A stretch of DNA of 64,000 bases from Fragum whitleyi. Taxonomy: Eukaryota > Mollusca > Bivalvia > Cardiida > Cardiidae. A model generated the notes under the pieces. That model ran no database searches, was not told the origin of the DNA, and saw nothing but the letters and a program-made list of their open reading frames with translations. The stretch is taken from positions 54,300,399 to 54,364,398 of the forward strand of contig OX411552.1 in assembly GCA_948146395.1 (NCBI GenBank), written 5' to 3'. Positions 25,001-37,000 of the stretch are shown here, one piece after another. Position numbers and translations under genes: made by a program. Positions within the stretch are counted from its first letter, which is position 1, and each line of letters opens with the position of its first letter.

Positions 25001-28000
25001 AAACCTTGTGTGCACTCTGTAGGCCATATTTTTGGCCTAAATGCCTTGAAACTTGGTCAGAATGTGTGTCTCCATCAAATCTCAATCAAGTTTGAAATTG
25101 GGTCAAGTAGGGTAAAAAATGGGGTCATGGGGTCAAATCTTAAAAAAACCTTGTGTGCTCGCTAGAGGCCATATTTTTGGCCCAAATGTCTTGAAACTTG
25201 GTCAGAATGTTTGTCTCCATCAAATCTCAGCCATGTATGAAATTTTGTCAAGTGGGGTCAAAAATGGGGTCAAGGGGTCAAATCTTAGAAAAACCTTGTG
25301 TGCACTCTAAAGCCCATATTTGTGGTCCAAATGTCTTGAAACTTGGTCACAATGTTTGTCTCCATCAAATCTCGGCCAAGTTTGAAATTGGGTCAAGTGG
25401 GGTCAAAAATGGGTTCAAGGGGTCAATTTTAGAAAAACCTTTTGTGCACTCTAGAGGCCATATTTTTGGTCCAAATGTCTTGAAACTTGGTCAGAATGGT
25501 TGTCTCCATCAAATCTTGGTCAAAGTCAAAATTGGGTCAAGTGGGGTCAAAAATGGGGTCAAGGGGTCAAATCTTAGAAAAACCTTGTGTGCACTCTAGA
25601 GGACACATTTTTGGCTCAAATGTATTGAAACTTGGTCAGAATGTATATCTCCATCAAATCTCGGTCAAGTTCAAATTGGGTCAAGTGGGGTCAAAAATAG
25701 GGTCAAAGGGTCAAATCTAAGAAAAACCTTGTGTGCACTCTAGAGGCCATATGTTTGGTCGAAATGTCTTGAAACTTGGTCAGAATGTTTGTCTCCATCA
25801 AATCTCGGTCAAGTTTTAAATTGGGTCAAGTGGGGTCAAAAATGGGGTCAAAGGGTCAAATCTTGAAAAACCTTTTGTGCAAACTAGAGGCCATATTTTT
25901 GGTCCATATGTCTTGAAACTTGGTCAGAATTTTTGTCTCCATCAAATCTCAGCCAGGTTAGAAATTGGGTCAAGTGGGGTCAAAAATGCGTCACGGGGTC
26001 AAATCTTAGAACAACCTTGTTTGCACTTTAGAGGCCACATTATTGGCCCAAATGACTTGAATCATGGTCACAATATTTGCCTCCATCAAATCTCAGTCAA
26101 TTTCAAAATTGGGTCAAGTGGGATCAAAAATGGTGTCAAGGGGTCAAATCTTAGAAAAACCTTGTGTGCACTCTAAAGGCCATACTTTTGGTCAAAATGT
26201 CTTGAAACTTTATCACAATAATTGTCTCCATCAAATCTCGGTTGAGTTAAAAAATGGGTCAAGTGGGGTCAAAAACGGGGTCAAAGGGTCAAATCTAAGA
26301 AAAACCTTGTGTGCACTCTAGAGGCCATATGTTTGGTACAAATGTCTTGAAACTTGGTCAGAATGTTTGTCTCCATCAAATCTCGGTCAAGTTTTAAATT
26401 GGGTCAAGTGGGGTCAAAAATGGGGTCAAAGGGTCAAATCTTGAAAAACCTTTTGTGCAATCTAGATGCCATATTTTTGGTCCATATGTCTTGAAACTTG
26501 GTCAGAATTTTTGTCTCCATCAAATCTCAGCCAGGTTTAAAAATTGGGTCAAGTGGGGTCAAAAATGGGGTCAAGGGGTCAAATCTTAGAAAAACCTTGT
26601 GTGCACTCTAAAGGTCATATTTTTTGGTCAAAATGTCTTGAAACTTGGTCAGAATGTTTGTCTCTATCAAATCTCGGTCAAGTTTGTAATTGGGTCAAGT
26701 GGGGTCAAAAATGGGGTCAAGGGGTCAAATCTTAGAAAAACCTTTTGTGCAATCTAGAGGCCATATTTTTGGTCCATATGTCTTGAAACTTGGTCAGAAT
26801 TTTTGTCTCCATCAAATCTCAGCCAGGTTAGAAATTGGGTCAAGTGGGGTCAAAAAATGGGGTCAAGGGGTCAAATCTTAGAACAACCTTGTTCGCATTT
26901 TAGAGGCCACATTATTGGCCCAAATGTCTTGAAACATGGTTACAATATTTGTCTCCATCAAATCTCAGTCAATTTCAAAATTGGGTCAAGTGGGGTAAAA
27001 ATGGGGTCAAGGGGTCAAATCTTAGAAAAACCTTGTGTGCACTCTAGAGGACACATTTTTGGCTCAAATGTATTGAAACTTGGTCAGAATGTATATCTCC
27101 ATCAAATCTCGGTCAAGTTCAAATTGGGTCAAGTGGGGTCAAAAATAGGGTCAAGGGTTCAAATCTTGGAAAAACCTTGTGTGTACTCTAGAGGTCATAT
27201 TTTTGGTCGAAATGTCTTGAAACTTGGTCAGAATGTTTGTCTCCTTAAAATTTGGTCATGTTCAAAATTGGGTCAAGTGGGGTCAAAAATGGGGTCACTG
27301 GGTCAAATCTTAGAAAAACATTGCGTGCAAACCTGAGGCCACATCTTTGGTCCAAATGTCTTGAAACATTTTTGTCTCCATCAAATCTCAGTCATGTTCA
27401 AAATTGGGTCAAGTGGGGTCAAAATTGAGGTCAAATCTTAAAAAAAAGAAAACATGTTTACTCAGATATCTTGAAACTTGGTCAATATGTTTGTATGAAA
27501 CCTAGGTCAAGTTTGAAATTGCCTTGAAATCTTACACAAGTTTGATAGAGGGTCAAAAACGTTTTTTAGTACTTTAGAGGCAGCATTTTTAACTGAAATG
27601 TTTTCTTCTTGATCTCTTTGACTTTTGTTTAGCCATGCATCAGGTGAGCGCTTGAGGGGCCAATGGCCCTCTTGTTTTTTTCATTCTCATAGTTTTGCTT
27701 TTAAGTTTGTTTTCAAGAATATTTTGTGTTAAACACCCCTGTAGAATTTGCAAAATGCATGGCCAGATGGACTCAGTAACATTATACATTTATACTCAAA
27801 TAATGAATAACTTGATCAAGTACAAAATTCAATGTTACTAGATTAATAAGTCATATATGGTTTACTCTCAGGAGAAGCATTATTAGCTTATCACTTTAGA
27901 AATGAATGATCTTTATTAATGAATGATTATGTAACACAAACCAAAGCTAGAAAACTGTTAAGTTTTAACTTAATATTCATCTTGTTCTGAAACATACAGT

Positions 28001-31000
28001 TTTATAAACTTATGAAATTCAGTCATAATTCAATTATTTGAGACACCTGAAATTCATTGAATTTCGTGTTCATCTCATGTCTACATATGGAGCTTTAATT
28101 TGGTATAATGATTGCCTTTTGAATTTTGATAAGTATATAAAGAGAGAATGTTTTATTAGCTGTTTGATTTATGCCTTGTCTATGTACTTTTTGTCAAAAC
28201 CTGAGGGGTTGCATTAGCCTTGTTGTCTTTTTTGTCGACTTGTGAACACTTCCACGCTTTGTGATTATTAGTCCCCCACCGGTTATCGGTTGGGGGACTA
28301 TAGGTTTGCTCGATTCCGTCTGTCCGTCCGTCCGTCTGTCCGTCTGTCCGTCACACTTTTGTCCGGGCTATATCTTCTAAACCATATGTGCTAGCAACTT
28401 CAAACTTGGTACACTTATAGATCTCATTGAGGAGAAGTGTCATGTTCAAGAACCATTACTCTGCCACGCACTCTTTTTGAGTTATTGCCCTTTGTTGTTT
28501 TTACCCTTACATTCTTGTCCGGAACATATCTCCTAAACTATGTGTGCTAGCAACTTCAAACTTTGTACACTTACAGATCTCATTGAGGAGAAGTGTCATG
28601 TTCAAGAACCGTTACTCTACCACGCCCACTTTTTGAGTTATTGCCCTTTGTTGTTTTCAGTCTTACATTTCTTTCCGGAACATATCTCCTAAACTCTGTG
28701 TGCTAGCAACTTCAAACTTTGTACACTTATAGATCTCATTGAGGAGAATTGTCATGTTCAAGATCTGTAACTCAGCCACACCCACTTTTTGAGTTGTTGC
28801 CCTTTGTTGTCTTTACCCTTACATTCTTATCCGGATCATATCTCCTAAACCATAAGTGCTAGCAACTTCAAACTTTGTACACTTATAGATCTTATTGCGG
28901 ACAAGTGTCATGTACAAGAACTGTTACTCTGCCATGTCCACTTTTTGAGTTATTGCCCTTTGTTGTTTTTAGTCTTACATTCTTGTTCGGATCATATCTC
29001 CTAAACTATAAGTGCTAGCAACTTTAAACTTTTACAGTTATAGATCTAGTTAGTAGGAGATATATTATAAGAGAGGATTTTTTGTTATCTGGTGGGGGAC
29101 TCCTGTATTGCATCGCAATACGACATGCACTTGTTCTCTGATTCTAATAAGGGCATTCATTTGAAACTTTGCGCTCTATCAAAAGAGGGAGCTATATTGA
29201 TTAGGGGGATAAATATAGATGTATTTTGTGAATTACGCTCCTTTTCAGCTTAGATTTTTTTGCCACTTTCCAGCACCTAACAGCCAAGCATAGGCAGCCA
29301 TACGAGGTGCTCTTGTTAGATTTACTTGTACTTTATCAAACAATGTTAGTCATAAAACTTTTTAAACAGTTGTGTCTTTAGTTTTGATCTAAATAATTGC
29401 TCAGACTGAATGTCTTTTAGAGATTTAAAGGAGGCTAATTCCACCACTTTGGACCAACAACTGCAAGGGAGCAATGTTAATAGCTGGATTTTGAAAAAAA
29501 AAACACATGTATAGTTATAGCCTCGTCATGTGATGTGCAGGTATCACATAAATAAGTGAAGTTAGCTGTGATATGACTGAAATATTGTAAAATTAGCATA
29601 CAACACTCTTGCATACATAAGATAGCCTTCTTATCAAAATAAATCTCTTAATTCAGATTTGTTACAGTGGCCAATTGTGAAGGGGGCAAACTCCCCTCTG
29701 TAGCCTTATTATTTCATTTTAACCACAATCATTCCATTCGAGGAAAATGAACCCCTTATTTATGTTTTCAAACCCCTTTTAGAGAAATCCTGGATCTACC
29801 ACAGTACATTTTGTGATAACTTAAGATCATTCAATGGATTACAAATTTAAGGCCAGCAGTCAAGGCCATATTGTCAAGGTCACTTATTTCTACATTAAAA
29901 TATTTCACAAGTTAATTGCTTGTGTTCTAATATTATACTATCTCCAAGTGCATCAGTCAAGTTCATTTTTTAAGGTCAAATTTGTGTAAAAATTGAATTT
30001 TATTATTGGCCTTTTCTTTGAAATGGTAAGTACTAATTTTGCTAGGAATGGAAATAAAAGATCATGAATTTTTAAAGGGAAATCTTATTCTAACAAAACA
30101 TGTTCAATACTTCTGTTTTCACAAGCTATCAACTTGAAACTTTATGGGAGGATAGATCTCATGGAAGAGAAGTGCAGTGCACAAGAACTATAACTCTGGC
30201 TTGTATAATTTTGGAGTTATTGCCCTTTGTTATTTTTAAGACTTAGATTTTGTCCGCAGCATATCTCCTAAAGTAGTTTAGCTATCAACTTGAAACTTTA
30301 TGGGTGGATAGATCTCATGGAAGAGGAGTGCAGTGCACAAGAACTATAACTATCTATGTATATATACTGCCTGACTCCCCTTTCGGGTATTACTGGCAGG
30401 TGCGCGTCTGTGCTGGAATAAAAACTGTTAGTCATTGGTAAGGGTGCCAAATTTTAAAAGTATTGTGAGTGTTAAGCCCCTACAAAATCTAAGTCTTTAA
30501 AATAACAAAGGGCAATAACTCCAAAATTATGCAATAACTCCAAAATTATGCAAGCCAATATAACTCTGGCTTGCATAATTTTGGAGTTATTGCCCTTTGT
30601 CATTTTAAAGACTTAGATTTTGTAGGGGCTTAATTTCTTAAAGTAGAACCCTTAATCTATTAGGCTTCAGTTTCCTATCAAGCCTTCTCGGCGGGGGATG
30701 GCCATGTCTGACATGGCTCTTGTTACTGTTATTATTATTTCCCTACTTCAAAAAAGAGGGAGGAAGTATTCTGGCTTACCCTTTTCTTCTGCCCCATGGT
30801 TGTATACATTACTAACAGAATTCAGGTTGGTCAGATAAATTCTTCCTGTTTAACGCCTCAATGAGTATTTTCAGACAAATGTTTTGGTGCATCTGGGAAT
30901 TTGTCATCCTTGATTTATTTGTGACTATTAATCACAGCAATTTGAGTTTTGGAAAGGTGTATCAAATGTATTTATTGCTGACTGAATTCAGGTCCATCAG

Positions 31001-34000
31001 ATATGTACTTCCTGTTTCATGACTGAGTTCTTGTTAAAGAATAATTTTAGGATTATTTAGGGAACAGTTTATAAGACTTATGATTATCTTTTGTGATATT
31101 TCTTCTTGCTCACGGACTGCACACAGTTAAGACAAGAGGATGACGTAGACTCTCTAGCCTCTGTAGAACTTGCCCCGTATATGAGTGGCGGGTCAGCACG
31201 CTTGAAGAAACAAAAATCACTCAATAATAACAAGAAGACACTCAGTAAATCCTTGCAAGGAATTCATGTAAGTCCTATTGAAGTCCTAGAGCCATATGTG
31301 AATCTTGTGTATCACGATTAGATCTTGTGTTTTTGTATGCTGCACTGGTATTTATAAATAATTGCAATCCAAAAAAAGACAAATAAAAGAAATTTGATTG
31401 CACTTTATTTCTGTTTAAAGTGCAAAAGGTTTTTTGGGAAACCGCAGACAGTTGATCCTCATGTTGCGTGTTGTATGAACTCGAAAATTCATCATTTCTC
31501 TTCCATAACCTTCCTATTTGATCTGTTAAGAATTAAAGTAATTTCTATTGATTTTTTTGTTACGAGCATACAGTTCTGATTCTGAGCTGCTGTTAGTAGT
31601 GAGTCTACAAAGACCATCAAGCAACCCACTCAATCATATAGATATTGTTAGAAAATGAAGACATACATTTGGAAATAATTTTCTGATCATAAATACCTCA
31701 AGAAATATCAAAATTGTCTATTTGTGCCACAAATGTAAAACTTTAAGCCAACAAAATTTGATAGGGAGATAGCAATATGTGTTAAGTATGCCATGTCTAG
31801 AGGATTGCAATTATAAGGGTGTAGTGTATCTTTCACTGCGTTTATTGAAGTATAAATTGCAATTGCCTTTGAAAATGGGAAATAATTAAGGAAATTGCAC
31901 TTCTTACTCCAATAAATGCAGTGAAAATACACTCATCCCTATAACGTTGTATGATCCCTGGGCTTACATTCACAAACAACACAACAGTTAACCTATAAAT
32001 TTTTAAAATCTTTGACACTGATAAAAAGTTCCTAAAATTAAGGATATATTTTATTTGGCATAACATGAAATATATAACAAAGAATAAAACTTTTAAACTT
32101 TTTAAAAATTGATAGAGATTTATTTCCTTAATATCATTTGTGAAATCGTCTTAAATTTAGAAATGTTTTCAAGTTTTGGTGTTCCTAGTCTGTACTTTAT
32201 TAGAAAACCAATCTTTAAGAAAATTTTTAACAAAAGATAGCAAACTTCATCTCATGTCAACCTTTTTTTTAAATACATGTTTAACCCTTGTAATGCTGAA
32301 CCGGAAATATTCCTGCTTTAGCAGGAGGTATGGACAAACATTGGCCTGCACATATGTGCAGTCTGATCTTAGTCCATACAACCTGATTTTCCTCTTTAAA
32401 CCAGAAAAGTTTCAGAAATTATATTTTCAAAATCAAATGCTGACTCACAATTAGGAAAAACAGAGCTTTCAGCACTTTGATTTATATATAATTTTGCAAT
32501 GCTTCTTTTTTATTCAGCATGACAAGGGTTAAAGAAGGGAGGTATAATGTGAAGACTTGGTTTCTGGATAGTCGGGCAGCATCCACTTTTTGTCTTGAGC
32601 ATATAGCCCTGTCACCATATATCCAATTGACTTGAAACTTGTCATAATCATTATCATAGAGTGCAGTATGAAAGGACTGTAACTCTATCTTATTTTTTGA
32701 GTTATTTCCCTTTGCTGTTTTTCATAATTGGACTCCCAGTAGTGAAACTAGTATATTATCTGACATTTTTCCATCTTGTTGTTGATTTATGTCTTCCTTA
32801 AATTTGGCTCTATCATGTCTCTTTAATTAAATCACTTTTATGTAAATAATATGTGAGTTAAAAATGATCATTGCTAGTGAAAAATGGCCCAGGCTCATGC
32901 ATAATTTAGCACACTTGTTAAGAATACTATAAGGTGTTATCTTTGTTTATACTCATGCCATATCTAGTTACTATCACTGCACAATCTGTATCAATGCTTA
33001 CTCAGAAGTCCAAAAATAGACAAGGAACTGCAGCTGTAAATAATGTGAAAACTTCTTATAAGACAAAAATCAAGTGGTCAGAGCAAAACAATTGTAAATC
33101 CCTATATATTTAAAGGCACCTTCAATAGTGTTTCTTTGTCCCATTGAACTGCCAATGTAATGCTTGTGATTATATCTATTGTCTAATACTCTGCATTTTT
33201 GATCATTGCTCTGGGGTACATCATTGGTACTTGGCATCGATTTGTGGACTCTTGTGAGCTATCTAGGGTCATCTTACTCCTCTTGTTGTTGTTGATTAAT
33301 ACAACAACCTATCATAATTAGCATACGACCCTTTCAGAAAATGGTCTTAATTTTTTTAAAAAAAATAATCAGCAAAACAGACCAAAATGAAAGTTTGAAA
33401 CAAAAAGCTTTTGCTTCCAATTTGTTTGGGTTTTCTTGTGTGTGAACATCTGAGTATTGTTTGCAGTCTTTAACTTGGCAGGGTGTGGCTTGACTGTGAT
33501 GCAATTTGGTGAATTTACTTTTCAATCAAAATCAATTTCAGGCATAAGTTTGTAATCTTAGTCATTAACACAGTTTTGTAGCTATACCCTACCAAATGGA
33601 TTACTGCAAACGGCTATATTTTGGCAGTGTTCACATTTGGCAGTTATTGTGTTTTGATATATTGTCTGTGATTTATTTTAGCGCATTGTTCAAAACAAAG
33701 AAAGTATAATAGAGACGATTCTCTAGAGTAATGACAGATTTCTACAAATTAAACAATAGATTGTTTCACACATGTATTAAAGTTATATTTCATGTACAAT
33801 ATTCACACATTTTTGCTGGATTTTCATTACAATATGTCAACCAACTTGAATCTAAAAACAGGTCTTAAAATATTAACCCTTGTCATGCTGGATAAATTTT
33901 GTCTGAAAATTTTCATCAAAACCAAAGGGCAAAAAGCACTGAAAGTACCAACTGCAGGTTATGTTTTATTTGAAACACTAAATCCATTGACAATTCTTGT

Positions 34001-37000
34001 TTAAAGTGAGAAACAGGTGGTGTAGACTAACATCAGACTGCACATAAGTGCAGGCTGATGTTTGTCTATAGCTCCTGCCAAAGCAGGAATATTCCAGGTT
34101 CAGCATGACAATGGTTAAAATGTATATCAAAACGTCAGTAGATTTCTTATGTTTATATAATAACAATTTATGGTCTGACTTTCTTTAATATAAAGTTCAT
34201 AATCATTGACTTATTCATCATGCCAAAATACATTGCCAATACAAGGTACAATTTTTTTCATTAGTTATGACAAATATTGGCAGTGGATTAATTAAGGCAG
34301 ATCTGAGCTTGACCACCAATGAAGCTAAGATAAAACCACCGCAAAAATTACCCTGTTTACAGTAGCATACCTAAAAACATGAAGTTTTTAATTTTTTATC
34401 ACCCATTGTCCATTAATCTTTTGAAACTTTCAAAAAATAAATTAAGAAATTCCCCAAAAAGCTGCTTTCTCAACCTCAAATGAAAGGGCACATAATTAAG
34501 GCCAGACCCTGCCATGTCAAAAATCATTGATAATACATCCTAGCCGGTAGTCATTATAAGGTTTTTATTATTTCAGACAATTATTGACTTTTCAGAAAAA
34601 GCCAAAATAGCAAGATACTTTTCAATAAAGTACTTGCAAAAGCTTGAAAATATTTTGCCTTTTAAAGAATTTTATACCCTTTTATAGTATCTTTTATGTT
34701 TTCTCTTTCAATCTTTTTGTCATTTGCTATCTTAACTTGTGAGGGTTTAATGTGCCATTTGTATTGCTTTCTTCTTTGATAATAATGTATTCTCAATGTA
34801 TTTGTAATATTTTTTGTAAATTTTCTACCATTTCTTTGGATTCCATAAGCAACACTTATATCACCTTTAATATCTTCTTTATCATATTTTGTATTTTAGA
34901 TGTAAAAAACAGAAGTATTAAGGGCCTTCTTAGATTAAATGGTGAAACTAAACGTTACAAACTTTGCCCAATGGCACTATCTATTGCCGAAGAGAGGATC
35001 CTGTGAATACAGCCATCACATATTTATATATATATAATGCGTATTTAGTGTTTTGTAAGAAAAAAAATCTAACGGGTTGGGGGAATTGATAATTGTCAAG
35101 GCTCTCAATTCCCACAACCAAGTTAGATATTTTTTTCATAAGATGAAACAAGTTATAAGATTAAGAATGTTATAACTTGTATTTATATTTGCTATCCAGT
35201 AAGTTACACTTAAATTCCTTTGAAAAACATTTTCTTTCAGGAACATAGAGGTCAAGTATTTTATTTACCATCTTTCTCCTAATGGTTCTTTTTATTCCAT
35301 ATTTAGGGAATTATAGTACATGTATTGAACAAATTTCGAAAATAATACATAAATGAGTTATTTTGCAAATTTGTATAAGAAGATGGACAGAGAAAGATAA
35401 TTTAGTACCCATTTTCTTAAGCAAAATATCTGTCAAATTTGATGTCTTTCTGCATTTTTCCATTGTCATTTTAGGTATATTATCTCCTTACAGTACATTT
35501 ATTGACTTCAAGCTAAAAGGAAAGATTTACATTTTTTTTTTTATTTTTCATTTTTTTTTTAAATTAAAAAAGAAGGTTATTTTAAACAATTTGAATGGAT
35601 TATTTTGGTAAATAGTGTAGGGAGAGCTACTGTTAGGAGGTAGCTTTTATTTGAGGAAATCTTTATTTCATTCTCTCTTTATATTTATTTTATTTAAAAC
35701 ATAGTTTTTATGCCACAGAATCAATAGATTAGGGGAATATTGTCTTACCAGTGTCTGACCAACTGTGTGTTTGCCAAAAATAAGCCTGCTAAACCAGACC
35801 TAAACATTTTCCCATATCTTCACCACTATTCAATTTTCAATGCTCATACTGTATTTCTTCTAATAAATGCTCCCAGGAGCTATACAAAACAGGTTCAGAG
35901 AGCTTTATTTAGTATACATTTTCTGATAAAAAGAAAACATTAAACTTATGTTTTTAAGCCCATTTCCCTTTTTATTTGAGGTAAATTCACATCAAATTAG
36001 AGAAGAAGTCTCAACAAGTTCTGGAAATTTAAGCACCTGAAGTGGGTTTTCTTAGTAAAAAATTTAGGGGTACTACTATTAGGGAGGGCACAATTATTAG
36101 GGGAATACAGTATTTGGCATCAAGGTTCCTGTCATTGACCAACATCATTGAAGGTCAAGGTCATTAGACAAGGTCTAGTATCAAAGTCAACTGATAAAAT
36201 TGCCATTTTCAGGGCTGCTTATAAGTGTTTTTTAAACACATCTTGTTTTACTTTTATTTCATTTTTAAAGCAGTCAGAATTTAATGACATTTTCAATTTG
36301 AGTTACAAAACAGATGCTCTAGCCCATGAGCTATCTTTAACCTAAGTGCAAAAACATCCTGTCTCATGAAAGGGACTTTGTTTATTGTTTTTTAGACTGT
36401 TAATTTATAGCAAATATTTAGGGGGGGGAGCATAATCTTTCTGTGATGGCTCTTGCTCCAATGATAAGTTTTTACACCTATGTTTAGTTTATGTTTTTAA
36501 ACAATTATATAACAAAGTAAACTGTTTACATTAACAATACATTACAGTCAAACCCATCTTAGTGGCCTCCTGTATTCAACAAGCAACCTGTCTTAAGCAA
36601 GCGGCGCCGAGTTCCCAAATGACCAACAGCACTCTAATAGACTTATATTAAGCAAGCACCTGTCTGAAGCTAGTACTTTATGAATGTCTCTTGGCTGTTT
36701 GCTTAAGACAGGTTTGGTTGTATATACTGGTATTTCTTCTTGCAGTGAGAAAAATTAGAAAATTTGAATAAAGGTTTGTCTTAAATAATGAATAATTTCA
36801 AGTAAGCAATTTTTATAATAAAAAGAAAATATTCTGTTTTTAACCCTTGTTATGCTGAATAAATTTTGGCTAAGAATTTTCATCAATGTCAAAGGGCAAA
36901 ACGCACTGAAAGTATCAACTGTATGTCATTTTTTATTTGAAAAACTAAATCTATTGACAATTCTGGTTTGAAAGTGAGAAACAGGTGGTATAGACTAACA

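Larger units (their letters stand above)
16352..31126. other. 14.8 kb KIF28-like intron with large repeats
   Basis: Holds a pearl-like element, a TTAA-flanked insert, a 6.3 kb satellite and two further pearl-like elements, listed separately. Stretches at 16430-16830, 17940-18400, 20680-21320, 27680-28265, 29320-30100 and 30730-31100 are AT-rich with nothing recognised apart from a small hairpin at 16500-16532. Confidence 0.6.

Noticed and set aside
21438..27336. Serial ORFs of 60-177 residues encoding 48-residue periodic peptides
   Set aside because: They follow the ~145-bp satellite period, break wherever a monomer is not a multiple of three, lie in an intron and have no splice or homology support.
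21321..27677. CRISPR-like regular array
   Set aside because: Whole monomers are similar, without constant short repeats and unique spacers; the genome is eukaryotic and the element has pearl-like ends.
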